Assembly (NCBI GenBank): GCA_046348365.1
Contig: JAXMEL010000001.1
Span: 1,240,001-1,304,000, forward strand
Reading direction: 5' to 3'
Origin: JAEUPI01 sp046348365
GTDB taxonomy: Bacteria > Pseudomonadota > Gammaproteobacteria > Burkholderiales > Burkholderiaceae_C
Length of the DNA: 64,000 nucleotides
Position numbers and translations under genes: made by a program. This document shows, one piece after another, positions 9,339-17,697 of the stretch; the first letter of the stretch is position 1, and every line of letters begins with the position of its first letter. The notes below the pieces were generated by a model, which saw only the letters and a list, made by a program, of their open reading frames with translations, had not been told where the DNA came from and made no database searches.

Positions 9339-10189
9339 AGATCGATCTCTCCTTCGTACACGGATTCGGCGGGCCCGGTCATGCGCACGCTGGCGTCGCC
9401 GCCGGGCCATTCGACACTCAGCAACCCGCCGCGCGTGGACACGTCGACCCGCGCATCGAGCCAGCCGAGCCGGATGCCGGCCACCACCGCGGCGCAGGCG
9501 CCGGTGCCGCAGGCCAGCGTTTCGCCGGCATGGCGCTCGTAGACGCGCAGCGCGATCTGCTCGCGCGACAGCACCTGCATGAAGCCGGCATTGACCTTGC
9601 GCGCGAAGCGCGCATGCGATTCGATCATCGGCCCCAGCTCGGCCACCGGCGCGCTGCGCACCTCGTCGACGCGCTGCACCGCATGCGGGTTGCCCATCGA
9701 CAGCACCGCCACCTCCACCGTGCGGCCGGAGTCCACCTGCAGCGGCCACAGCTCGAAGCCGCCGACGCGCCGCGGCTCCAGGCCGCCGGCATCGAACGGC
9801 AGCGCGGCGTGCTCGAACACCGGCGCGCCCATGTCGACGCTGACGCGGCCGTCGCGCTGCAGCTGCAGCTCGAGCACGCGGTTCATCGTCTCGACGCGGA
9901 TGCGCTCGCGCTGCGTGAGCCCCTTGTCGCGCACGTAGCGCACGAAGCAGCGCGCGCCGTTGCCGCAGTGCTCGACCTCGTCGCCGGTGTTGTTGAAGAT
10001 GCGGTAGCGGAAGTCCACGCCGGCGCTCGTCGACGGCTCCACCAGCAGGATCTGGTCGGCACCGACACCGAAGCGCCGGTCGCCCAGGTGGCGCAGCTGC
10101 CCGGCCGTGAGCTCGATCGGTGCGCGCGTGGCATCGAGCACGACGAAGTCGTTGCCCGCGCCCTGCATCTTGGTGAAACGTAAGCGCAT
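9335..10189 (-). CDS. dapF: Diaminopimelate epimerase
   Basis: Converts LL- to meso-diaminopimelate in lysine and peptidoglycan synthesis, without cofactor. The protein has 284 residues. The two active-site cysteines lie in the usual motifs: HCGNGARCF near residue 79 and ACGTGACA near 223, with the N-terminal MQGAGNDFVVLD. It lies 29 bases downstream of the second acyltransferase gene and overlaps the DUF484 start by four bases, so it is part of the same operon. Confidence 0.97.
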   Translation of the reverse strand: MRLRFTKMQGAGNDFVVLDATRAPIELTAGQLRHLGDRRFGVGADQILLVEPSTSAGVDFRYRIFNNTGDEVEHCGNGARCFVRYVRDKGLTQRERIRVETMNRVLELQLQRDGRVSVDMGAPVFEHAALPFDAGGLEPRRVGGFELWPLQVDSGRTVEVAVLSMGNPHAVQRVDEVRSAPVAELGPMIESHARFARKVNAGFMQVLSREQIALRVYERHAGETLACGTGACAAVVAGIRLGWLDARVDVSTRGGLLSVEWPGGDASVRMTGPAESVYEGEIDL

Positions 10190-10218
10190 CGGCGGCGATT
10201 ATCGTCGGCGCCGAAGCA

Positions 10219-11106
10219 TCAATAGAACGCGCGCTCGCCCGGCGGACGCGTCTTGAAACGCTTGTGCACCCAGAGGTACTGCGCCGGCATGCGGCGCACC
10301 TCGCTCTCGATCCAGCGGTTCAGGCGCGCGGTGTCGGCCTCGGCGTCGGCGGTGGGGAAGTCGCTCCACGGTTCGAGGAAGCGCACGCGGTAACCCTGGC
10401 TGCCGGGCAGCACCTCGCCCACCACCGGCTGCACCACCATGTCGAGTGCGCGCGCCAGGCGCGACGGCGCGAGCAGCGTGGCCGCGGGGATGCCGAAGAA
10501 CGGCACGAAGGCGGCATCCTTGAGGCCGAAATCCATGTCTGGCAGGTTGAAGAACGCGTGGCCCTGCTTCACCGCGCGCATCAGCGGCTTGGCGCCGTCG
10601 CCGCGCGAGAACAGCTCGGCGCGCCCGAAGCGCAAGCGGCCGGCGCGGATGGCGTGGTTGAACACCGGGTTGCTCTGCGCCTGGTAGATCGACGCCGCCA
10701 TGCGCGTCTGGAACAGCTGCGTCGCCGCGCCGGCGATGTCGAGCGCCACGAAGTGCGGCACCAGCCACATCACCGGCCGCTCGCTGCGCTCGGCGAGCTG
10801 CACGTCGCCCTCCACGTGGATCATCGCTTTCAGCTGCTCGGGCGACGCGAACCACAGCAGCCCGCGCTCGACGAGGCTGCGTCCGAGCAGCGCGAAGTGT
10901 TCGCGCGCGATGTCGCGGCGCTCGGCTGCCGGCAGCTCGGGCAGGCACAGCTCGAGGTTGCGCAGCGCGATGCGCCGGCGCGGCGCCGCCAGCCACCACG
11001 CCACGCGACCGATGCCGCGGCCCACGGCCACCTGCAGCGCGAACGGCCAGCGGTGCATCAGCCGCAGCAGCGCGATCAGCGCCTTCGACGCGAGGCCGCG
11101 GATCAC
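10219..11106 (-). CDS. Lysophospholipid/lipid A acyltransferase (LpxL/HtrB family), second copy
   Basis: Adds a secondary acyl chain to the lipid A precursor at the inner membrane. The start is GTG 11106, which overlaps the stop of the upstream paralogue (GTGA), giving 295 residues. An N-terminal hydrophobic helix covers ALIALLRLMHRWPFALQVAVGRGIGRVAWW in part. The acyltransferase HX4D site is present as HFVALD, with GAKPLMRAVKQGHAFFNLPDMDFG typical of the family. Two adjacent tandem paralogues next to dapF are usual in Burkholderiales. Which chain each adds cannot be told from sequence. Confidence 0.9.
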   Translation of the reverse strand: MIRGLASKALIALLRLMHRWPFALQVAVGRGIGRVAWWLAAPRRRIALRNLELCLPELPAAERRDIAREHFALLGRSLVERGLLWFASPEQLKAMIHVEGDVQLAERSERPVMWLVPHFVALDIAGAATQLFQTRMAASIYQAQSNPVFNHAIRAGRLRFGRAELFSRGDGAKPLMRAVKQGHAFFNLPDMDFGLKDAAFVPFFGIPAATLLAPSRLARALDMVVQPVVGEVLPGSQGYRVRFLEPWSDFPTADAEADTARLNRWIESEVRRMPAQYLWVHKRFKTRPPGERAFY

Positions 11107-11978
11107 GGCGTCGACTCCGCCGCCGACGGCCGGCGCGGCTGCTTGTAGCGGTTGTAGCCCCACAGGTACTGCTCGGGCGCGCGCAGGATCAGCTGCTCCA
11201 TCTCGCGGTTGATGGCAGCGGCGCAGGCCTTGACGCGCGCCTCCATCTCTTCGCCGGCCAGCTCGGGCAGCGGCGCGCCCACGTGCACGTGCGCGAGCCA
11301 GCCGCGGCCGCCGCTCAGGCGCTCGGCCCACAGCAGCAGCCACGGCGCGCCGGTCTGCAGCACGAGCTTGGCCGCCAGCGTCATGGTGTAGGCGTCGGCG
11401 CCGAAGAACGGCACCCACTCGCCCATGCCCTGCGGCGGCACCTGGTCGGGCAACATGCCCAGCGTCTCGCCGCGACGCAACGCGCGCAGCATCTGGCGCA
11501 CGCCGGCCAGCGTGGCCGGCGCCGTGTGCAGCCCCGGCCGCGTGCGCGCCGTGAGCTGCCAGCGGCTGAGCCAGGCCTGGCGCGCCGGGCGATACAGCAC
11601 CGTCAACGGCGCCTCGCGGCCCCAGCGCTCGGCGAACGACATCGCCAGCACCTCGAAGCAGCCCAGGTGCGGCGTCAGCAGCACCATGCCCTTGCCGGCC
11701 GCCAGCGCGCGCTCGATCGGCGCTGCGTCCTCCCACTGCACCAGCGGCCCCAGCGGCCGGTCTTGGGAGCGCAGCCACAACCACGGCATCTCCAGGGCCA
11801 TGCGCCCGGCATGGCCCACCGACGCGCGGCGCTGCGCCGGTGTGAGCCCGGCGCGCGCGGCATGGGCGCGCACGCGGGCCCGGTACGCCGGCGACAGCGC
11901 GTAGACCAGCCAGCCGATCAGGCCCCCCAACTGGTGGATCAAGCCCAGCGGCAGCCTCGATATCCACGCCAACGACAA
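11103..11978 (-). CDS. Lipid A lauroyl/myristoyl acyltransferase (LpxL/HtrB family), first copy
   Basis: Inner-membrane acyltransferase of lipid A synthesis and the first gene of the minus-strand operon. I place the start at TTG 11978 (protein beginning LSLAWISRLPLGLIHQLGGLIGW, Met-initiated) because AGGAAAG sits five bases upstream and the product, 291 residues, matches family length. An ATG-initiated frame extends to 12092 but would run through the metK promoter. The HX4D-type site is HLGCFE. The protein has the N-terminal membrane anchor and DQVPPQGMGEWVPFFG motif of the family. Confidence 0.88.
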   Translation of the reverse strand: MSLAWISRLPLGLIHQLGGLIGWLVYALSPAYRARVRAHAARAGLTPAQRRASVGHAGRMALEMPWLWLRSQDRPLGPLVQWEDAAPIERALAAGKGMVLLTPHLGCFEVLAMSFAERWGREAPLTVLYRPARQAWLSRWQLTARTRPGLHTAPATLAGVRQMLRALRRGETLGMLPDQVPPQGMGEWVPFFGADAYTMTLAAKLVLQTGAPWLLLWAERLSGGRGWLAHVHVGAPLPELAGEEMEARVKACAAAINREMEQLILRAPEQYLWGYNRYKQPRRPSAAESTP

Positions 11979-11989
11979 GATCGCTTTCC

Positions 11990-11995
11990 TATAAT
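11990..11995 (+). promoter_or_regulatory. metK -10 promoter element
   Basis: A perfect TATAAT box in otherwise GC-rich DNA. No strong -35 element is visible upstream. Transcription would start near 12002, giving metK a leader of about 180 bases. Confidence 0.5.
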
Positions 11996-12001
11996 GGCCG
12001 C

Positions 12002-12184
12002 GTCGCCGAGTTATTGAACTACTTGCGGGGCGATGCACCAGGCAGCGCATGCTGCCCGGGTGGCGGGCAGGGTCGACGACCCGGCCCCACAAATACCGCT
12101 AAAGCGTTCGCCGCTCTCCTCCCGCAGTCCGAGCCGGCAACGCAGGTTGCCGACTTGGCATGCACGACTGCAGGAGTGTATTGA
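12002..12184 (+). promoter_or_regulatory. Long hairpin-rich metK leader, possible regulatory RNA
   Basis: The leader contains three perfect stem-loops. GGCAGC/GCTGCC lies around GCAT (12041-12056) and is extended by CACC and GGTG. GGGTC/GACCC lies around GAC (12070-12082). CGGCAAC/GTTGCCG lies around GCAG (12135-12152), about 30 bases before the start codon. The length and structure suggest control of metK by its own RNA, for example by SAM. It matches none of the SAM riboswitch classes that I can recognise. Confidence 0.4.
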
Positions 12185-13363
<1,179 letters not shown>

Positions 13364-13365
13364 GG

Positions 13366-13392
13366 CCGCCGCGCGCGCAGCGCGCGGTTTGT
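13366..13392 (+). terminator. Hairpin after metK
   Basis: A GC-only stem (CCGCGCG repeated in inverse orientation around GCA) begins within a few bases of the metK stop and is followed by TTTGT. It is a weak but plausible intrinsic terminator. Confidence 0.45.
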
Positions 13393-13406
13393 CGGTTCGA
13401 ACGGCG

Positions 13407-13458
13407 AAGGCTAACTTGGCGCAGCCAAGTTAAGGCCCATAGGGCCGTGCCGTAGCCA
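13407..13458 (+). repeat. REP-like dispersed hairpin, copy 1
   Basis: TAACTTGGC GCA GCCAAGTTA forms a perfect 9-bp stem. It is followed by a second small stem (GGCCC AT AGGGCC) and CCGTAGCCA. The core GCCAAGTTAAGGC...GCCGTAGCCA recurs at 52038-52074, so this is a dispersed palindromic repeat in the genome. Confidence 0.6.
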
Positions 13459-13487
13459 AAAGAAATGCACGGCGGAGCCGCTGACTG

Positions 13488-13511
13488 GACGGGCGACGGG
13501 AGTCGCCCGTC
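13488..13511 (+). terminator. Strong 10-bp stem hairpin
   Basis: GACGGGCGAC (13488-13497) pairs perfectly with GTCGCCCGTC (13502-13511) around a GGGA tetraloop in the gap between metK and the next small gene. No long T-run follows. It could act as a bidirectional terminator or be part of the repeat cluster here. Confidence 0.4.
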
Positions 13512-13628
13512 GTCGTGTTTGGAGCCCTCCTTACGTCTCCTCACGCGCCCGTGCCGGCGCCAGGGGCACTTGATGACCGCCCCGATCCGGCATAGGCTTC
13601 GCACCCCCAGTGCTCACCGGGAGTTGCC

Positions 13629-13859
13629 ATGAAGTGGATGTTCGTTGCGCTCGCCCTCGCCAGTGCCGGTGCGCTGGCTTGCCCCGACGGTAAGGACATG
13701 CAAGCCGGCCTGCAGAGCAAGCAGCCCGTTGCACAGAAGGCGCCCGTGCGCGCGCAGGCCGACGCCGCGGCCAAGCCGGTGGCCGCTGCCAAGGCGCAGG
13801 CCAACACCAAGGTGGTCGACAAGTCAGCCGCCGTGGCGGCGGGCAAGTCGTCGCTGTAG
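13629..13859 (+). CDS. Small secreted Ala/Lys-rich protein
   Basis: A 76-residue hypothetical protein. It has a signal peptide (MKWMFVALALASAGALA, cleavage just before Cys18-Pro) and then a low-complexity Ala/Lys/Gln/Val stretch with repeated AAKPVAAAKAQA-type segments and no recognisable fold. The cysteine right after the hydrophobic core could be a lipidation site, but the preceding residues (GALA) only loosely fit a lipobox. The ATG has a weak GGGAG upstream, and a strong terminator follows at 13900, which supports it as a real gene. Function unknown. Confidence 0.6.
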   Translation: MKWMFVALALASAGALACPDGKDMQAGLQSKQPVAQKAPVRAQADAAAKPVAAAKAQANTKVVDKSAAVAAGKSSL

Positions 13860-13899
13860 ACGGCGCGAGTTCCTCCTTGCACGGCGCCACACGGCGCCA

Positions 13900-13932
13900 C
13901 CGCGGCCGCCGCCCTGGCGGCCGCGGCGCTTT
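13900..13932 (+). terminator. Intrinsic terminator of the small secreted protein gene
   Basis: CCGCGGCCGCC (13900-13910) pairs perfectly with GGCGGCCGCGG (13916-13926) around GCCCT and is followed by CGCTTT. Confidence 0.6.
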
Positions 13933-14040
13933 GCGGCGTGCGCGAGGCCTGTGTGAGACTGTCGCAGTAAACGAGGTCAAGCAGCAACGAGCCGGCCGCG
14001 CGCGGGCCGATCGTCGTCAGGGCGCGCGCGAACGCGGCAC

Positions 14041-14325
14041 CGGGCCGCTGGCGCAGATCGAGACCTGGCGCGAGCCGGCGTGGCGGTCGACTACGTCACC
14101 TACGACGGCGTCACGCTCGCGCCCGGCGTCAACGCCGAGCAGATCCGCTTCTGGGAAGACGCGCTGCGCACCATCTCGCAGGACAAAGCCTGGATCGCGA
14201 TGGTCGAGAAGTCCGGCAACAAGGCGATCTTCCGCGACTACGTCGAATCGCACCGCTATCTGCAGTCGAAGTGGAAGGCGGTGCTCGAGCTGGCGTCGGA
14301 CTTCGGGTTGGTGCCGAAGAACTGA
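14041..14325 (+). pseudogene. Frameshifted C-terminal remnant of a Bug-family solute receptor
   Basis: The C-terminal quarter of a tripartite tricarboxylate transporter receptor survives. The clearest stretch is VDYVTYDGVTLAPGVNAEQ, then IRFWEDALRTISQDKAW and the end LASDFGLVPKN (14080-14325). The matching upstream piece, LAQIETWRE, lies just before it in a different frame, so there is at least one frameshift, and the N-terminal three quarters are gone. The intact receptor at 62452-63453 shows what is missing. Not expected to be functional. Confidence 0.7.
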
Positions 14326-14420
14326 GATCGAGCCTGGAGGTCCTTCCGACTTCGACCGGGCTGACCGGCCTGTCGAAGTACTTCGCGCGCGATTCGATGC
14401 AGCCGGGCCAGGGACACCCG

Positions 14421-14444
14421 ACTGTTGCTGACGTTGACAACAGT
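14421..14444. promoter_or_regulatory. Operator-like inverted repeat overlapping a -35 box
   Basis: ACTGTTG (14421-14427) and CAACAGT (14438-14444) are perfect inverse complements 10 bases apart. They overlap a TTGACA -35 element (14434-14439); 17 bases on is an extended -10 (TGC then TAGCAT, 14457-14462). The site precedes the toxin-antitoxin-like pair, so autoregulation by the antitoxin is likely. Confidence 0.5.
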
Positions 14445-14460
14445 CCGCCGTGTTGCTAGC

Positions 14461-14589
14461 ATGAGCAACATGAAAGCCGAACTCCTGATGCGCGAACGCC
14501 GCGTATTGGAAGTGCCCTACGTGTTCGTCTCCGTCGACCAGCTGCTCGACGATTTCCTGGCCGACGTTGCCGCATGGAAGGGGAATTGA
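14461..14589 (+). pseudogene. tumE: TumE-like toxin with a large internal in-frame deletion
   Basis: A 42-codon frame, MSNMKAELLMRERRVL joined to EVPYVFVSVDQLLDDFLADV. The first part resembles the start and the second the end of the DUF6516/TumE toxin family, which is normally about 90-105 residues. The middle, about 55 residues including the basic YRLYYG-type core, is missing, but the reading frame is kept. The family assignment is from memory of the motif pattern. The toxin is probably dead while its antitoxin partner downstream looks intact. Confidence 0.55.
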
Positions 14590-14590
14590 G

Positions 14591-14935
14591 ATGGGTGCTG
14601 TGACGATCACGGTCGACTCGACAGAGTCCTTCAGGCAGCGCGCAAAGGCCGCTTTCGCAGGCAAGCGGCAGCAAGAGCGGATCTCGTTCGAGTCATTCGA
14701 CTTGCTCTGGAAGGTGCTCGCGCCCAACCGCATGGCACTCGTGCAGACGCTGACCGGCGCCGGGCCGGTCACGTTGCGCGAGGCCGCGCGGCGCGTCGGA
14801 CGCGACGTGCGCGCCGTGCATTCGGATGTGCACATGCTGCTGCAGGCCGGCGTGTTGCGCAAAGACGATGAGGGTCGAATCGAGTTTCCTTACACCGCAG
14901 TGCACGTTGACTTCATGCTGAAGACTGCTGCGTAG
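14591..14935 (+). CDS. tumA: TumA-like antitoxin, MarR-type winged helix DNA-binding protein
   Basis: A 114-residue protein that would neutralise the TumE toxin and repress the operon. It has a winged helix-turn-helix in the second half (LVQTLTGAGPVTLREAARRVGRDVRAVHSDVHMLLQAGVLRKDDEGRIEFPYTAVHVDFML). Many relatives are annotated as HVO_A0114-type DNA-binding proteins. The start is ATG 14591 with AAGGGGA eight bases upstream; a TTG 24 bases earlier would overlap the toxin frame. It begins one base after the toxin stop codon, so the two were translationally coupled. It appears full length. Confidence 0.75.
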   Translation: MGAVTITVDSTESFRQRAKAAFAGKRQQERISFESFDLLWKVLAPNRMALVQTLTGAGPVTLREAARRVGRDVRAVHSDVHMLLQAGVLRKDDEGRIEFPYTAVHVDFMLKTAA

Positions 14936-14984
14936 GCGTCTTTCGCCTGGCCGCCGATACCGCAATCCGCCACGCTCCCACGTC

Positions 14985-15857
14985 TTGCAAGTGCAATCAG
15001 CAGGAGCGTTGAGCACTTCGTCAAGTCGGCGAGTGGCCGCATGGGTTCTCGCAGCCATCGCGCTGGCAGCCGTGCTGCTGGCCGCAGCTTGGTGGTCTCG
15101 TGCAGCCGCAGGCGCTGCACCGGCGCTGCCCCTTGGCCTGGCCACGGCCGCCGACATCTCCAGCTCCTTGTCCCGCGGCGCGGCCTGGATCTGGCCGGGC
15201 AGCAACGGGCCGCTGGTCGGCACGCAGGCTGCCGCGCCGTATCGCGAGGCGGCCGTGTTGGTGGAGTCCATGTTGATCCGCCAAGGGCACATCGAGCGCA
15301 GTGCACGCACGCGACCGTATCGCCTGCCTGCCGGCGCGCGTCTGCTGCCGGTCCTGCATGTGGAAGCAGCCGGCGATGCGCCCGATGCGCTGACGCCCGC
15401 TCAGCAACAGACCATCGTGGCCGCGGCCTTGCGGCTAACAGCCGAATCGGCCGGCTCCGGCTGGCTGCAGCTGGACTTCGAGGCTCCGGCCCGCCAGCGC
15501 CAGGCCTATGCGCAGCTGGTGGCGGCCCTGCGCGCGGCCCTGCCGCCGCAGGTGCGCCTCAGCGTCACCGCACTGGCGCACTGGTGCACCCAGGGCGACT
15601 GGCTCGACCGCCTCGCCGCCGACGAGGTGGTGCCCATGCTGTACCGCCTGGGCAGGCAGGCCGAGCGCTGGCGCGAGCGCTTTGTCGACCCCGCTGCCGC
15701 CGGCCTGGCCCGGCGCTGCCGTGGCCCGGCCATGGGCTTTGCCACCAACGACCCGCCGCCGGTGGCACTGCTCCACCGTGTGGCCCGGCCTTACTGGTTC
15801 GACGAATCCGCCTGGTCCAACCCCTCCCACCCACCTCCAGCCTTGCTGCAACCATGA
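14985..15857 (+). CDS. DUF3142 family membrane-anchored protein
   Basis: A protein of up to 290 residues. An N-terminal transmembrane segment (VAAWVLAAIALAAVLLAAAWW) precedes a periplasmic TIM-barrel-like DUF3142 domain. Family-type motifs are GWLQLDFEAPARQRQAY, LSVTALAHWC and DEVVPMLYRLGRQ. A glycoside-hydrolase-like role has been guessed for the family from the fold, but the substrate is unknown. The start is uncertain: TTG 14985, TTG 15009 and GTG 15033 are all possible, and the AGGAG at 15001 fits none perfectly. The stop overlaps the next start (ATGA), so the two genes are coupled. Confidence 0.75.
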   Translation: MQVQSAGALSTSSSRRVAAWVLAAIALAAVLLAAAWWSRAAAGAAPALPLGLATAADISSSLSRGAAWIWPGSNGPLVGTQAAAPYREAAVLVESMLIRQGHIERSARTRPYRLPAGARLLPVLHVEAAGDAPDALTPAQQQTIVAAALRLTAESAGSGWLQLDFEAPARQRQAYAQLVAALRAALPPQVRLSVTALAHWCTQGDWLDRLAADEVVPMLYRLGRQAERWRERFVDPAAAGLARRCRGPAMGFATNDPPPVALLHRVARPYWFDESAWSNPSHPPPALLQP

Positions 15858-17434
15858 CCTTTCGCTCGATCGACCTGCATCACCGCACGCTCATCCTGGC
15901 CCTCACCGGCGCCCTGGGCTTGGCTGGCAACGGCCAGGCCGCCGGCGCCGACGACGAAAAGGATCTGCCCGAGTCCTTGCGCTCCGGATATGTCGATCCC
16001 GTCGTCGGGCCGGCCCATAGCGAGAGCTACGCGCGCGGCCAGCTGGGGCTGGTGCGCAGCAGCTTCGGCCGTGCGTCGCTGTACGTGGCCTGGCGGGTGA
16101 TGCAGTTGCCCGCCGGGGCCCTCGCGCAGGAGAGCCACGACCGCAAGATCAGCTGGGTGGACCGCGAAGCCGCCAAGGCGCCGGCCGAAGACGAAGTGCA
16201 GGGCTGGCTGCGGGCGCGCAACGCCATCGAGGCCCAGCCGCCCGCGGTGGCACCAGACTACTTCCGCAGCGGCAAGCTGGACCTAGGCAACGGGCGCTCG
16301 GTGACCACCGCGAGCGGCCATTGCGGCCCGGGCAGCTTCGTGCTGGCCACGAACACGCTGCGCGAGCTGCGCGCCGACGCCAAGCTGTCCGACGCGCAGC
16401 GCCGCTTCTGGGTCGCCGGCCAGGACGCAGTGTTCGCGCGCTGCAGCACCGTGCCCACCGGCACCGGCGCCACCGCGCTGCCGGCCGCACCGCCTGCCGA
16501 CGCACCGGCCAAGCTGAAGGCCTTGCACGCCTACCAGCGCGCCGCGGCGCTCTTCTACGGCGACGAGTTCGCCGAGGCGCGCAAGGAGTTCGACGCCCTG
16601 GCCGCCGTGCCCGACCATCCGATGCGCCCCTGGGCCGTGCTGGGTGCACTGCGCAGCATCGTGCGCGAAGCCGTGCTCGACAAGGAATGGTCCGCCGCCA
16701 TGGCCGATGCCTGGACCCGCCGCGGCCTGCGCGGGCCTGAGTTCCGGGCGGCGGTGGCCGAGCCGGCGGCCCGCCGCCGCGCGCGGGTGGACAACGCGCT
16801 CAAGGAACTCGACACGCGGCTGCCGGCTGCGCTTGCCGATGCCTCGCTGGCGGCGGTGCATGGGGCCATGCGCTATACCGCGCGCCGCGCATACGTGCAG
16901 CTGGCGCCGGCGCTACCCCTGCAAGACGCGATGAAGGCGCTCGACGAACCCAAGAACAACCCCTACACGGTGGGCGCGCTGGACTTGTTCCAGCAGCTCT
17001 ACCCGCGCCTGGCCCCCGACCGCCCGGAAGGCGCCACGGCCACGGCGCTGCGCAAGCATGAGTGGTTCGACTTCATCCAGGCCGTGCAAGCCTGCTCCGA
17101 CCTGGCCGGTGCACCCGGCCCGCAGGCCTGCAGCACCGAGCACGCACAAGCCGTCTCACGCTGGCAGGCCACGCGCCACAACGCCTGGCTGCTGGCGGCA
17201 TTGATGACCGCCCGCCAACCCGACACCGCAGACCTGCCCTTGGCCGAAGCGGCCCTGGCCGTGGGCAACGACCGCCCCGAGTGGCTCAGCTTGCAGTTCT
17301 ACGCTGCGCGCGTGCTGCGCGCCCTCGGCCGCGCTGACCAGGCCCGTGGCATATTGGATTCCGTGGCCGTCGCCAAAGACCTGCACAAGCGCGACCGCGT
17401 GCTGGTCGAGGGTGAGCGGCGCAAGCCCATGTGA
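15854..17434 (+). CDS. Secreted protein of unknown function coupled to DUF3142
   Basis: A 526-residue protein with a signal peptide (LILALTGALGLAGNGQAAGA) and no domain I recognise. It is largely helical and Ala/Arg-rich. The segment around YQRAAALFYGDEFAEARKEFDALAAVPDHPMRPWAVLGALRSIVRE (about residues 225-270) looks like a tetratricopeptide-like helical pair that binds a partner protein. Its ATG overlaps the stop of the DUF3142 gene, so the two probably act together in the periplasm, perhaps on a cell-surface polymer. No role can be assigned from sequence alone. Confidence 0.7.
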   Translation: MTFRSIDLHHRTLILALTGALGLAGNGQAAGADDEKDLPESLRSGYVDPVVGPAHSESYARGQLGLVRSSFGRASLYVAWRVMQLPAGALAQESHDRKISWVDREAAKAPAEDEVQGWLRARNAIEAQPPAVAPDYFRSGKLDLGNGRSVTTASGHCGPGSFVLATNTLRELRADAKLSDAQRRFWVAGQDAVFARCSTVPTGTGATALPAAPPADAPAKLKALHAYQRAAALFYGDEFAEARKEFDALAAVPDHPMRPWAVLGALRSIVREAVLDKEWSAAMADAWTRRGLRGPEFRAAVAEPAARRRARVDNALKELDTRLPAALADASLAAVHGAMRYTARRAYVQLAPALPLQDAMKALDEPKNNPYTVGALDLFQQLYPRLAPDRPEGATATALRKHEWFDFIQAVQACSDLAGAPGPQACSTEHAQAVSRWQATRHNAWLLAALMTARQPDTADLPLAEAALAVGNDRPEWLSLQFYAARVLRALGRADQARGILDSVAVAKDLHKRDRVLVEGERRKPM

Positions 17435-17483
17435 CTGACCTCGCTACCGAACATCGCACAGCAAATGCGCGACAGAAGACTCC

Positions 17484-17680
17484 ATGAAGACTGCCCAGCT
17501 GCCGTTCAGGCCGCCCGCAGACGCAAGGCGCGGCAGGAGTTCCTGGCACGCGGACGAGCCTCGTTGGCCAAGGCCAAGCGCACCGGTGAGTTCTACCTCG
17601 CCGAAGAGGTTCTCGATGGCATGCGCGGGCGCCTGCAGTCGAGGATGCAGTCTCTTCGCAAGGGCAAGGGAACGGCGTAA
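17484..17680 (+). pseudogene. Remnant of a YlcI/YnfO-type antitoxin-like gene
   Basis: Two pieces of one small gene lie in different frames. MKTAQLP at 17484 looks like the original start. From about 17500 another frame reads AARRRKARQEFLARGRASLA then KAKRTGEFYLAEEVLDGM and RGRLQSRM, which resembles the C-terminal half of small ribbon-helix-helix-like antitoxin proteins. The central DNA-binding segment is missing. The second frame is open from ATG 17465, so a 71-residue product is possible. No toxin gene is adjacent. The assignment is tentative. Confidence 0.45.
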
Positions 17681-17697
17681 GCGCGGCCTACTGCTTC

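Noticed and set aside
6437..9542. Two long plus-strand frames (671 and 690 codons) over rlmI, xerC and DUF484
   Set aside because: Antisense to conserved housekeeping genes; no recognisable domains and strongly biased composition.
10219..11967. Minus-strand frame joining both lipid A acyltransferases upstream as one 582-codon gene
   Set aside because: Only the part from GTG 11106 matches the family; the upstream part is the wrong frame of the first acyltransferase gene.
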